This document shows positions 38,700 to 48,765 of a DNA stretch of 64,000 bases, one piece after another. This DNA is from Chrysophaeum taylorii. Lineage: Eukaryota; Sar; Pelagophyceae; Pelagomonadales; Pelagomonadaceae. The notes beneath the pieces are model-generated. The model was not told the DNA's origin. It saw nothing but the letters and a program-made list of their open reading frames with translations, and did not search any database. The position numbers were made by a program, and so were the translations under genes. Location of the stretch: contig JAQMWT010000360.1 of assembly GCA_029834535.1 (NCBI GenBank), positions 162,521 through 226,520 of the forward strand, in the 5' to 3' direction. The number at the start of each line of letters is the position of its first letter. Positions within the stretch are counted from its first letter, which is position 1.

Positions 38700-39960
38700 C
38701 GTTTTTTGTCAGAAAGAAATAAATAAATAAAAGAGAGAGAGAGTCAGTCGCCGCGTTGACCCGGGCACCACCGGCCAATCCGTCACGAGGTCATATGGCT
38801 GCAGGGCTGGATGGAATGGCACACGGTTCATTTGAAGACGAGAGGGTACGTGTTCGTCAGCAGCGCCTGATTGCATCGTGTATTGTCAAAGCCTACCACC
38901 ATCGCGCATCGACAATTGTTCGGGTGGATCAGGCACGCGGGGTGGATTTTAACGAGGATGCCTCCACCCTTATGATGATACAACGTGTGAGCAAAATGAA
39001 CGGACACCTGTTGCTAAGAGTTCGAGAGTTACGAGTTTTCGGTCTTCCTTGACTATCCACGACGTGTGGTGGTGGTTTTCTGGAGATCAGGAGTCACCAT
39101 TGGATTAATCGAAACTACCAAGTCGGATAGATACGTCACGCCGACCTCTCATCATCTTGGACAGCCGTTCACTATATTAAGACGAACGACGTGCTGTATG
39201 TAGACAGCGACCCGTCGCCTACTATAGCACACTTGACGATGTTCTTGACCCACCGTGGCAATTCAAAGCACTCGCCAGAAGACTGCTGCTTTCTGTAGTC
39301 CACCCACCGTCAGAGCAGATCACTGCAACCAAAGCTAGAATGTTAAATCATGTGTCATCCGACGAGGTTGCACGCGCAAGACAAGCGCATGGGCCAAACT
39401 CATCTGCGAAGGGAAACGCCGCCGTCGTGTCAGGCGGGCACGATCCGGTGCTTTTTCACCAACACCACCACCATGGCCAAAATGTTCGCATAATACCCCT
39501 AGAATTTTGAGCCCTTCTCAATATGACCTTCTCCCGCCCGATCCCCAATTGATGAATGATGCCATTTATTTATTTCGCACACACAACATGCGAAACACTT
39601 TGTTGCTGGAAACAACAAACACATGGTTTTCAAGCTTTGGCCAACGTAGCAGCGTCTCAGAGGCTCCTCCTTGACTTCTTTTTTTTCTTCTTATGCGTAG
39701 GTGTCTGTCTTTAAATGTCGACTGCTCAGAGGGGGGTGTGTGTGGGGAGCATGAAGGATGTGGGTGGGTTTGTGGGGTAGGAGGGATGTGCCTGACGGGC
39801 GGAGATAAGTACGCGGGACCTAGTCGGTGTCTGCCTCCACAAGATTATTGAGCCGTTTTGTGACCTATAATAAATCATAAGATTTTTGTTTGGGTACGTA
39901 TCCCTTCTTAAGTAGGTAGGTCGGCCGGTCGGTCGGTTGCAACCGTTCTGTTGTTGAACT
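38700..39960. other. spacer with dispersed repeat copy
   Basis: No supportable gene; a (GA)n/(AAAT)n tract lies near 38718-38742. The stretch 39707-39776 is an inverted copy of 45684-45752 (separate entry). The last 60 bp contain a (GGTC)n tract and precede the phosphatase ATG. Confidence 0.45.
39707..39776 (+). repeat. 70-bp dispersed repeat, copy 1
   Basis: Reverse complement of 45684-45752 with only a few mismatches: TTTAAATGT, then CTGCT-AGAGGGGGGTGTGTG, then GCATGAAGGATGTGGGTGGG. The two copies bracket the phosphatase, VPS9 and transposase segment in inverted orientation. Confidence 0.85.
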
Positions 39961-41478
39961 ATGATGTGGGTGGTGTTGGTTGGGGTCCAGGTTTGCAGCG
40001 CGCAGCAGCAGGTGCGCGTCGCGTTGGGGCAGGGTCCCGACGAGATGGTCGTATCGTGGGCGTCGGAGGTGAACAGATCGGAGACGGTTGCCGTGCGTTT
40101 TGAGGAGGATGATTGGCGCGAGTTTGGCGCCGATCGCGTCGTCGTCTACAGCGAACGCGGGTACACGTCACCGTACTTGTACCATGCCACGATACGCGGT
40201 CTCGAGGGCGCGAGGAATTACGCGTACCGAGTCGCAGACGGCCCCGAGCGGGCGTTCCGGACGCCGCGGACCTCGTACCCGGTGAGGGTTGCGTTTCTCG
40301 GCGACATGGGCCAGACGGACTTTTCGAAGGCGACGGCGACTGCCCTGCGCAAGGACCGCGAGATAGACGTTGCGCTGCTGGTCGGAGACATCTCGTACGC
40401 CGACAGCGACGGGCGTCGCTGGGACAGTTGGGGGGCGATGGCGGAGGCGACGTTCGGCGAGCTGCCCCTCATGGTACTGCCGGGTAACCACGAGATCGAG
40501 ATCGACAGGGACGGCGAGCCGTTCAAGGCGTACCGGGCTCGGTTTATGATGCCCGAAGCAGCGCCCGAGCGGGTTTCGAGGGGGTCCGTTGGATTAGGCG
40601 TCGACGCGAATCTCGAGTACGACTACGGTTCGTCGTTCTATTCCTTCGAGGCGGGGCCGCTCAAGGTGATCGCGCTCAACACGTACGCCTCGGGACCTCG
40701 GCAGCGCACCTGGCTCGAGGAGGAGCTCAACTGTACCGACCGCGAAAGGACTCCGTGGGTTGTCGTCGGAATGCACGCTCCATGGTATTCGTCGAATCTT
40801 CGGCACCGCGACGACGTCTCGACGAGAAGGCACAGAGCCGAGTTAGAAGATGTGTTGACGAGATACGGGGTACCGGTTGTCTTCGCGGGCCACGTCCACG
40901 CCTACGAGCGAACGTTCCCCGCGTGTTTTGGGCTCAGGTCTGACGACGGTCCGGTCTACGTGACGCTCGGCGACGCGGGCGTCCGCGAGAACTTGTACGC
41001 GGACGAGAAATACGAGGAGCCGTCGTTTCCCTCGTCTGCGGCGCCCTGGTCAGCCTACCGGAACGGCTCGACCTTTGGGTACGGCACGCTCGAAATTTTG
41101 GATGCGGACACGGCCGTGTGGCGATGGCTCCCGCTGAATCAGCAGGGTATCGAGGGCGACACCCTCACTATCAACAACACCTTCGGCACGTCGGCGTGTT
41201 GCGAGAACTGCAGCGTACAGTTTGGGTGTCTCGTTCTTGAGGAAAACGAAGACCGTGCGGCGGCGGCGGCGGCGGATCTGAGGACGAGGAGGAACGCGGT
41301 GGCGTTCCTCCTCCTCTTTTTAATAATAATAATGGGCCTTCTCCTCCTCTTCCTCCTCCTCCTCCTCGAGTGGCGGCGGCGGCGCTCCTCGCCCTACATC
41401 CACGTCAGTGTCACCGAAGATGTCGAGCTTTCCCCCCCATCATCGTCCTTGCTACCGTGGCAAAAACGGTTCCTATGA
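39961..41478 (+). CDS. purple acid phosphatase, membrane-anchored
   Basis: This 505-residue metallophosphoesterase hydrolyses phosphate esters at a binuclear Fe-metal centre, outside the cell or in the secretory lumen. It has a signal peptide (1-14) and an N-terminal fibronectin-like domain (to about 105). All five metal-ligand blocks are intact: GDMG (114-117), GDISYAD (142-148), GNHE (175-178), HAPWY (272-276) and GHVHAYER (310-317). A C-terminal Cys cluster (about 423-432) is followed by a strong transmembrane span (448-470) and an Arg-rich cytosolic tail. Plant and animal secreted enzymes usually lack this span, so the protein is likely tethered at the cell surface. Phosphorus scavenging is a plausible role. 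Confidence 0.95.
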   Translation: MMWVVLVGVQVCSAQQQVRVALGQGPDEMVVSWASEVNRSETVAVRFEEDDWREFGADRVVVYSERGYTSPYLYHATIRGLEGARNYAYRVADGPERAFRTPRTSYPVRVAFLGDMGQTDFSKATATALRKDREIDVALLVGDISYADSDGRRWDSWGAMAEATFGELPLMVLPGNHEIEIDRDGEPFKAYRARFMMPEAAPERVSRGSVGLGVDANLEYDYGSSFYSFEAGPLKVIALNTYASGPRQRTWLEEELNCTDRERTPWVVVGMHAPWYSSNLRHRDDVSTRRHRAELEDVLTRYGVPVVFAGHVHAYERTFPACFGLRSDDGPVYVTLGDAGVRENLYADEKYEEPSFPSSAAPWSAYRNGSTFGYGTLEILDADTAVWRWLPLNQQGIEGDTLTINNTFGTSACCENCSVQFGCLVLEENEDRAAAAAADLRTRRNAVAFLLLFLIIIMGLLLLFLLLLLEWRRRRSSPYIHVSVTEDVELSPPSSSLLPWQKRFL

Positions 41479-41541
41479 TGACACGACGACAGTTCAACGA
41501 TAAGAAGAAGAACAACACCGTATGATGGTCCACTGATATAG

Positions 41542-42810
41542 ATGAGGAGCCGGCGTCGCAGTCGATGTCGCCGGCAGACGTTCAAAACGCTCCTGTCGGA
41601 ATGTCCCGTCTTGAAGGAGGAGGAGGAGGAGGGGGAGTTTTCCGAGGATGAACGGTACGAGGTGACGAAGATAAACTCGGTGCGCGAGAACTTGCACTCG
41701 CGGCCCCAGGCGCGGGTGATCGTGCTGGCGAAGGATGGGTTCCGGCATCAAAAAGGGGACGCGGTGCGCAAGATCCACAGGTACCACGACGTAGCCTCGA
41801 CTTACCTCCAGTCGAGCAGCCGCGTGTCCGTCACGTTCTTCAACGACAGCTCGGACCTCGTGTACGAGACGCCCCTCGCGCCGGTGATTTCCCAGCGGCT
41901 TTTGGCGCGAATCGGCGCCGCCGCGAAGAAACCCCTCGTCGCGCGGCCGTCGTCCCGCCGCGCCCGGAAGCTCGAGGAACTGACGGGAGAGACCGAGGCG
42001 CGTCGCATCGCGGTCGCGCTCGCGCAGGCGGTGTTATCGCCGACGGCGACCGAGGCGCGCGCGATACGGGGGTTTTTGGACCGGCAGAAACGGAACCCCA
42101 ACCCCAAGGAGATGCGAGAGTTTGCCGACGGCCTCCGGGAGTACGCGATGCGCGAGCGCTTCGACGAGTTTTCTAAGCTCGTCGTCGATTCAAGAATAGA
42201 GGACGACACCTTCGGTTCGCCGAGCGTCGAAGCGTCGCTCGCCGAACTCATCGAGGACACGGTGTTTTCGCCGCTCCTGCCGCTCCGCTTCGAGCTCGAC
42301 GAAGCTCCGTTCAAGGCGCAACGACAAAGGCTTAGGAACGTTTCGCGCCGTGATTTCGGCGTCCCCGCGGGCCTCTGCGACTGCGAATTTCGCTGCGCGA
42401 TCGCCGCGATGTCTACCCTCGATCAGGCGAGGCTTCCGACGGCCCAGCTTCGGGTCCTCTTGAACGCCTCAAAGGCCGTCCACCACGAGCACGAGCGACG
42501 CCTCGGAGATGACGCGGCGACCCCCAAACCGCCCCCCGTCCTCACCGCCGACGACCTCCTCCCCATCCTCATCTACGTCTTTGTCCACGCCGACCTCGAG
42601 ACACCCCTCGCGACCCGCGCCACGCTCTGGGCCCTTGCGGACCCACGCTGGCTCCGGGGAGAGCCGGGCTACAACCTTACCATGTTTCACGCGGCCATCG
42701 AGTACGTCCAGTCGGACGCGCACTTCAAGATCAGCTCACAAGACGACGACGACAACGACTCATCATCATCCCCTTTTAATTCCCGGCTCTCGGATTATGA
42801 TACCACCTAA
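41542..42810 (+). CDS. VPS9-domain protein (putative Rab5/21-type GEF)
   Basis: This 422-residue protein ends in a VPS9 domain, which promotes GDP release from Rab5-subfamily GTPases on endosomes. The signature DDLLPILIYVFVHADL is near 333-348 and GEPGYNLTMFHAAIEYV near 372-388. Upstream, a helical bundle at about 205-320 contains a Cys-rich CDCEFRC motif. The first 40 residues are Arg-rich then acidic. The second VPS9 helix normally carries the catalytic Asp and Tyr; Tyr is visible in ILIYVF and Asp in ADL. No other domain is identified. It starts 63 bp after the phosphatase stop on the same strand. A Rab21-type GTPase is encoded at 55.5 kb, a fitting but unproven partner. Confidence 0.82.
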   Translation: MRSRRRSRCRRQTFKTLLSECPVLKEEEEEGEFSEDERYEVTKINSVRENLHSRPQARVIVLAKDGFRHQKGDAVRKIHRYHDVASTYLQSSSRVSVTFFNDSSDLVYETPLAPVISQRLLARIGAAAKKPLVARPSSRRARKLEELTGETEARRIAVALAQAVLSPTATEARAIRGFLDRQKRNPNPKEMREFADGLREYAMRERFDEFSKLVVDSRIEDDTFGSPSVEASLAELIEDTVFSPLLPLRFELDEAPFKAQRQRLRNVSRRDFGVPAGLCDCEFRCAIAAMSTLDQARLPTAQLRVLLNASKAVHHEHERRLGDDAATPKPPPVLTADDLLPILIYVFVHADLETPLATRATLWALADPRWLRGEPGYNLTMFHAAIEYVQSDAHFKISSQDDDDNDSSSSPFNSRLSDYDTT

Positions 42811-43018
42811 CTGCCTACACCCTCTTGTCTTCTCTTCATCAAAGCGAAGAAGCGTATACCGACCGGCCCACACAGGAGGATGAGGATGAGGATGAGGATG
42901 AGGATTCAATTCACGCAGAGATGATGTCTATCTCACGTGTTTCGTGCGCTCGCTTAATTTTATTGTCCCGCCCCATCATCAAATCAAAATTTCTGCTGAA
43001 ACACACTGTTGCCTTATT

Positions 43019-43052
<34 letters not shown>

Positions 43053-43449
43053 TGACTGACTGACTGACTGACTGACCATTAAAAAAGGATAAAGGTGCGC
43101 CTTTTAATCCTCCCAGCGCCCCCAACGACAACAAGTCGCGTCCGCGGCGTGCGCTTTGGTCGTCTATTCGAATGCCTAGCCGATGCTTTCGACGATGAGA
43201 AGAAATGGCGCTGATTTTATTACCCGGGCTCTACAAAATTTTTATCAAACGCCGCCTTGAGCGGCGGCGTTTTTAGGCCGTTTCCCGCGTCACCGGAGGT
43301 GGCGGGCCTCTCGGCGCGCCTTCCCCATCAGCCCGCCATCGTGCCAGTCCCCCTGGCCCGTGCGTTTCCTACGTTTTTACTTACTACTGGATGCGTATGT
43401 AGTGAGTGAGAAAGCACACAACAAAAAAGAACAATGATGATTATACAAG
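42811..43449. other. spacer with microsatellites and hairpin
   Basis: Holds a (GATGAG)n tract at about 42878-42904, (TC)n at about 43021-43050 followed by (TGAC)n to about 43076, and the GC-rich hairpin at 43247-43272. No coding sequence seen. Confidence 0.55.
43247..43272 (+). other. GC-rich 10-bp hairpin followed by T run
   Basis: AAACGCCGCC, a six-base loop and the perfect complement GGCGGCGTTT, then TT. It has the form of a factor-independent terminator, unexpected in nuclear DNA. It may be an RNA stem-loop or chance. Confidence 0.5.
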
Positions 43450-45560
43450 TTTAGTGGAGTCGAGCTACTCGGTGCATTCATAGCCTGCCAAGGGAAAACC
43501 TGGCTTCCTGTCGCTTTCATCGACGCGATAGAAGGCGCGGGAGCTTTTCTTTATCCGGTTCCCAAGCTTTCCAATAGCAGCAATAGGGTCGCTTTTCTTG
43601 CAGCGGCCACAGCGGCGACATACGGGGTTCGTATGAGTGTTAGCCAGATTCTGGTCGGGCCGCCGGGGCACGGACAGACTATGTGTGGGAGGAGCAGCAA
43701 ACGGAGTAGGCTCAGGCTCGTGTCGCAGCTGACTGCGGGCGACCTGAATGTCGGGCACAGGAGGTTGGTGGTAGCTTCGGAGGCACCACGGCGGCTTCAG
43801 TGGCAGTGGACGTATCGGCATGCTCCTCGATGAACGGCGAATCCATATCATTCCTTGGCTCCTCCGATCGGCCACGGGCCAATCGCAGTCGCGGTGCGGG
43901 GATCTTGAAAGGCGGCGCTCCCTTCGCGTGAGGGATCACGTAGCTCGGCTTGGAGCCGGACATTCTCGTCACGCACAGTGGACGTCGACTTGCTCGGCGC
44001 AGGACCAGCGATTGTGCATGCAATATTCAAAACCCGCGGCCGCTCCTTGCCATGTTTGCGCAGGAGGCCCGCATTCTTCCGGAAAGAAATCCGCTCGAAA
44101 CGTCTCGGTGAGATTCGAGAGCCTTGACTTGATTCTCCCACCAGTCAGCAAACTCCTCGGAGTAATTTATAGCGTCGTCGTGCACATTGGCACTTGAGGT
44201 ATTGTTCATGAAACGCCGATAGTTTGATTTGAGCAGGTCTTTCTTTCTTTCTCCGCCGTTGTTGAAATAAATCTGCGTAACCGGGATGAAATATTCCTCG
44301 GCTGTGCCCCACCAGCACAATGCCTCAGGGAGCGTCGATCGCCACAAGACAACGTCATCAGACTCGCAAATATCATCATCGTCATCACCGACATCGACCT
44401 TCGCCTCGTCCTCATCCGCATCGTCGCGAGAGTTGACGACACAGAACTGCTCGTTTGTGGAAGCAAAATCCAGAGTTGAAACAAAGAATGGATGCGCCGG
44501 CCTGTCATACCATGAAGCTGTCGTCTCTTGAATTCTCTCGATCGACCAATGATTGTAGAAGCCGCGGTACATCGGCGGGCAGGCCACCGTTGTCCACAGC
44601 CATGTCGTTGTTCCAGCGGTAGTTGAATCCGCGAACGAGGTTGATGCAGACGCGAGTGCGACGCGAGTGCCACCAGATTTCGTCGCAAGTGAAAAAAATG
44701 GTATCCTTCCAGCTGTGAAGTTCCACGAATAGTGCAGTAAACAGGACGCCCATCGCGAGTAATCTTGCAGACAAAATAGTAATTGAGCTCTGGGTGATCT
44801 GATAGACACCCACATCGAACGTGTCCAATGATGGCGCGATATTCACGCGAAGAGCTGCTTACCACTTGCGGCGTCGACGCAGTTCGCGAAAAGTTCGACG
44901 ACCCTTGCCAGCTCGGCCTCCAGTACATCCGGCGGTGGGACCGTGCGCCGCACCCTATGCGCAAAGTAGGAATAGTTTTCGCGATATCGACTCTCGACAT
45001 AATACTCCTCCGCAGGACGCTCCAATTCAGCGTCGGACAAAGACGTCGACTACTTTCGCCGCCGTCGAATCGAATCGAATCGAATGTGGCGGCCTTTCGA
45101 GATGCTTCGGAGATTTTGAACATCTTCGTCGTCGACAAAGAAGAACGCATCTCGAAGCCTGCCTGCCTGCCTGCTAAGGAAAAGTGCACCGTGTGACTTT
45201 CGAAGCGCCGTCCGCTGCTGCAATCGCATCATAGCATGAAGGCAGTCGAGCTTTATGCTGCGCACAAGGCGCCGCCAGTTTTCTTTCTTTCTTTCGCAGC
45301 CGAGCCTCCAAGACCAGGATCGAGTTCCACTGCTGGGACTTGGACATCACAACCGCCATTATCGGTGTCATCTCCGTCCAAGTCTCCGTACTGAACGTTC
45401 GCAGCCGCGTCCGGTAGCCGAATCTCGTCAAGCTCCTCTTCACGCCCGGCGGCGTCGTCAGTTGACTCCATCGCGGAGCTGCTTCCTTCGTTGAATTCGC
45501 CATTTAGCCAACGAATGACCTCCACGAGGCGGCTGAAATAGATCTCGCCGTCACCCTCGT
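43450..45560 (-). mobile_element. decayed transposase gene (unassigned class II family)
   Basis: On the minus strand, protein-like blocks follow one another in shifting frames over 2.1 kb. An acidic segment (45250-45525) comes first, then a helical part (about 44850-45040). Next is ELNYYFVCKITRDGRPVY, leading into RGTSQLEGYH with a likely catalytic Glu (about 44690-44770). FNYRWNNDMAVDNGGLPA follows at about 44570-44630, and a last block has WWENQVKALESHR (about 44080-44130). The GTSxLEGYH...RWN arrangement resembles a widespread but poorly named group of protist transposases; I recall it only in outline. Stops and frameshifts show it is dead. Terminal inverted repeats were looked for and not found. 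Confidence 0.6.
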
Positions 45561-45888
45561 CTGCAGCTGACGTATTATAGTCTCAGCCAACTCGCGCTCT
45601 CCGCCACACGTTATAGCTGACTGACTGACGGACTATACGTGGCGCTTCAACAATTAAACGAGCCCCAGGCACAAAATCAGCGCCCACAAACCCACCCACA
45701 TCCTTCATGCCCCCCCCACACACCCCCCTCTTAGCAGTCTACATTTAAAGACACAAAATCAGCGCCCAAAAAGAAAGAAATGTAACCATTATTTATGTTG
45801 TTGACTAAATGACGTCACATTGGTCGAAAAAAAGTTCAAGCGCAGGTGGCTGATTCGTGGCCACAGAAAAGAAGAAGAAAAGGGCGAG
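45561..45888. other. spacer holding repeat copy 2
   Basis: Contains a (GACT)n tract near 45613-45630 and the dispersed repeat at 45684-45752. Upstream in-frame sequence before the pyruvate kinase ATG has no Met codon. Confidence 0.5.
45684..45752 (-). repeat. 70-bp dispersed repeat, copy 2, in direct repeats
   Basis: Inverted partner of 39707-39776. Here it is bracketed by two exact 17-bp direct repeats, CACAAAATCAGCGCCCA at 45670-45686 and 45752-45768, as if inserted with a target duplication. Confidence 0.8.
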
Positions 45889-47448
45889 ATGGGATTCAGT
45901 TTGGGCGCGTGCGCGATGGACGTGAGCGGGTACGGAAAGGTGAGTCCGGCGGCCCTGAAGAAGCGGAGCCGCATCGTGTGCACGATCGGGCCGAGTTGCT
46001 GGTCTGTCGAGGGACTCGGGATGCTGCTGGACGAAGGCATGAACGTCGCGCGGCTGAACTTTTCACACGGAGACCACGAGACCCACGCGCGGACGATCGG
46101 GCGGCTTAAGGAGGCCCTCGCCCTTCGGCCCGGGCTCCAGTGCGCCGTGATGCTCGACACGAAGGGCCCCGAGATCCGAACGGGGTTCTTCGGGGATTCT
46201 TTCGAGAAACTCGTGCTGCGCGCGGGCCAGGAACTCGTCCTCACAACCGACTACGACCACAAGTCGGACGGCACCAAGCTCGCCTGCACCTACGCCAAGC
46301 TTCCGCAGTCCGTGCGGCCGGGAAACCAAATTCTCATCGCAGACGGCTCGCTCGTCCTCGAAGTGAAGGCGATAGAATCCGAAACCGAGGTCCGTTGCAT
46401 CGTCCTCAACGACGCGTCCATCGGCGAAAGGAAGAACATGAATCTGCCCGGCGTCAAGGTCGAGCTCCCGGTGTTGCAGCCGAAGGACGTCGCCGACCTA
46501 CAGCAGTTTGGCGTCCCTCGAGACGTCGACATGGTCGCCGTCAGCTTCGTCCAGAGCGCGGGCGATGTCCAGGTCGTGCGAGAAATCCTGGACGCGGCTG
46601 GCGGCCAGGGCATCAAGATCATATCGAAGATCGAAAACCAGGAGGGTCTCGAGAACTTCGACGAAATCCTAGCGGCGAACGACGGCGTGATGGTCGCTCG
46701 CGGCGACTTAGGTATGGAAATTCCGCCAGAGCATGTTTTCAGCGCCCAGAAAATGATGATTGCCAAGTGCACCGCCGTTGGCAAGCCCGTGATCGTGGCG
46801 ACCCAAATGCTCGAGTCCATGGTCTCCAACCCCCGCCCCACAAGAGCCGAGTGCTCGGACGTCGCGAACGCCGTCCTCGACGGAGCCGACGCCGTCATGC
46901 TCTCCGGAGAGACCGCAGGCGGAAAATTTCCCCGAGAGGCGGTCGCCATCATGGCGCGCATCTGCTGCCAAGCCGAGAAATCCTACGACTTCGAGAAAGC
47001 CTACCTCCAGGAACTCGCGTACGAGAAGGCTAAGACCCTCTCGCTCGTCGAAGCTACCGCCGCCGCGGCCGTTCAGGCTGCTCGCACCTCGGCCGCCAAG
47101 GTCATCATCATTTTCGCGCACACCGGTGCGACCTCGATGCTCTTTGCCAAGTACAAGTGTCCGCTTCCCCTCGTCGTGGTCACCTGCCATCCCCGCGTCG
47201 CTCGATACGCCACAGCTCTCGTCGCCGGCGCCAAAGTCCTCCTCATGCCCGACGCCAAGCGCTACGGCTACGACCACAACACGGGCGACGACGAGCCTCG
47301 TATGGTCGTCGAGGCCATCAAGTTCGCCGGCGTCCTCGGATTCATCACCGACCCAACGGACGTCGTCTGCGCAGTCACCGCCTACCGTCTCGCCGCCGTT
47401 AAAAACATCGCCATGCGCTTCTTCACCGCGGGCTCTATTGCCCCCTAG
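45889..47448 (+). CDS. PK: pyruvate kinase
   Basis: This 519-residue glycolytic enzyme transfers phosphate from phosphoenolpyruvate to ADP. The N-terminal RIVCTIGPSCWSVEGL (28-43), NVARLNFSHG (52-61) and MLDTKGPEIRTG (88-99) build the active site. The catalytic Lys block IKIISKIEN, the Mg-binding VMVARGDLGMEIP and the signature ATQMLESM plus PTRAECSDVANAVLDGADAV are all intact. C-domain sequence follows to normal length with no obvious PEP-utiliser extension. The start is ATG 45889, because the open frame upstream to 45820 has no ATG. Lack of a leader suggests the cytosolic form, although residues 1-20 are uncharged enough that targeting cannot be excluded. Codon use is strongly biased, as expected for a highly expressed gene. 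Confidence 0.97.
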   Translation: MGFSLGACAMDVSGYGKVSPAALKKRSRIVCTIGPSCWSVEGLGMLLDEGMNVARLNFSHGDHETHARTIGRLKEALALRPGLQCAVMLDTKGPEIRTGFFGDSFEKLVLRAGQELVLTTDYDHKSDGTKLACTYAKLPQSVRPGNQILIADGSLVLEVKAIESETEVRCIVLNDASIGERKNMNLPGVKVELPVLQPKDVADLQQFGVPRDVDMVAVSFVQSAGDVQVVREILDAAGGQGIKIISKIENQEGLENFDEILAANDGVMVARGDLGMEIPPEHVFSAQKMMIAKCTAVGKPVIVATQMLESMVSNPRPTRAECSDVANAVLDGADAVMLSGETAGGKFPREAVAIMARICCQAEKSYDFEKAYLQELAYEKAKTLSLVEATAAAAVQAARTSAAKVIIIFAHTGATSMLFAKYKCPLPLVVVTCHPRVARYATALVAGAKVLLMPDAKRYGYDHNTGDDEPRMVVEAIKFAGVLGFITDPTDVVCAVTAYRLAAVKNIAMRFFTAGSIAP

Positions 47449-48007
47449 CAACATGCTTTTCATGCACACATCGCCGGGCTTTTCGTTCCGAACAAAAACG
47501 ACGTTCTATCCTGTTTCTTCGCGGTGCCGCTCGCTCAAACCCTCGTCGTCGTCGTCGTGACCGCCATTTATTTCTTTCTTATTAATAACGTCCTTCGTTC
47601 GCTGAGATGATGATGACCTTCGTGTTTGTTTTTAGAGCAGCGGTGGTGGCGGCGCGAAGACCAAAGCACGCGGGGACTCGCAGTAACGCCGAGATGATGC
47701 AAACCTCGAGGCTCTGAGGGGCTCTGCGACGAAGACTCCGACAAACGCCGAGGGAAGGAGACCTGGTCATCACGAATAGTCCCGAGTGTCTGTCTCCGAC
47801 GACGACGACGAACTTCGGCGGCATTGCAAAACTAGTTGCGACTCGCCGTATGCTGACGGCATAGACGCACGTATTATTCATTTATTACCCCGACCTTTTT
47901 TGATATCCTCCCCCCGAACTTCTTCTTTATGAGATACCCCTACTACCCCTTCGTCACTTTTTTTAACTACGTGCACAGAATCTAGTCCCCAAAAGCAACA
48001 TCTCACG
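47449..48007. other. spacer
   Basis: No gene seen. A (CGT)n run lies right after the pyruvate kinase region at about 47545-47560 and an A/T-rich stretch near 47875-47995 precedes the GNAT-like remnant. Confidence 0.5.
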
Positions 48008-48690
48008 ATGGTGCGAGAGGTCGAGGCAGAGGAGGTATTGAGCGGCGCGGGCTTCTGGAGCAGGAGAGCGCCAACAACCTCATGCTTGACATGGCGCGAC
48101 GGGGCGTTGGGCGTTTTTTCGCGGCGCAGGAAGGCCTGGCGATGGTGGGGGCTGGTGTGTTTTTTCGGCATTCTTCGACGACAGCGCAAGCTGCCTGCGA
48201 GTTCGAGGCGAGTCTCTCGCCGCGTGCGACGACAGCGTGACGGGTCCTCCGGAGGAGGCAGCGAAAGAGTTTAGCGAGCGCAGGGGCTGAGTGCGCGAGT
48301 ACAGTCTGATGATCGCGTACGAGATCCGCGACGTCGAGCCCGCGCCGCGTCAGGCCGACGAGCGCGTGCGATGGCTGGGACCGCAGGACACTGCGCTGGT
48401 CGAGGACCTCATCGCGCGGTTCCCGGAGGCCGCGGGCGGGGATAATAATAAGAAAGGGGTGGTCGCTCCGCGTCGGTTGAAGGAGGGCGTGGCGCGGTAT
48501 CTCGTGTTCGAGGGGGGAGATAATGACGTCAGGTGCATCGTTGGCTCCGCTCGCGAAACCCCTAACCGGGGTGTCATTCATCACCAACGTGTTCGCGCCG
48601 GACGCCTGGCGCCGACACGGCCGCGCGACGCGCGCCGTGACCCTCGGTTATTTCCAAAAAACACGGAGGGCTCGCACCCCCCGATATTGA
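48008..48690 (+). pseudogene. GNAT acetyltransferase-like gene split over frames
   Basis: From ATG 48008, pieces of a GNAT-type N-acetyltransferase appear in different frames. They are a VREVEAEEVLSGAG start, an LEQESANNLMLDMA helix one frame off, a MIAYEIRDVEPAP block near 48308, then RYLVFEG and RCIVGSARETP (about 48496-48560). The acetyl-CoA side FITNVFAPDAWRRHGRATRAV (about 48580-48640) is in yet another frame. Block order matches the family. Either several small introns were missed (two GTGCG sequences at about 48226 and 48292 are candidate donors) or the gene is broken. A hexanucleotide GATATC/AATATC repeat abuts its end. Confidence 0.45.
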
Positions 48691-48724
48691 TATCGATATC
48701 GATATCAATATCAATATCAATATA
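48683..48724. repeat. GATATC/AATATC hexanucleotide repeat
   Basis: Seven tandem six-base units, three of GATATC type and the rest AATATC, 42 bp upstream of the HEAT-like gene's ATG; it may lie in that gene's promoter. Confidence 0.9.
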
Positions 48725-48765
48725 ACCCCCCTATAATCCCCCCCCCCCAAATTTGAAACGGCGCC

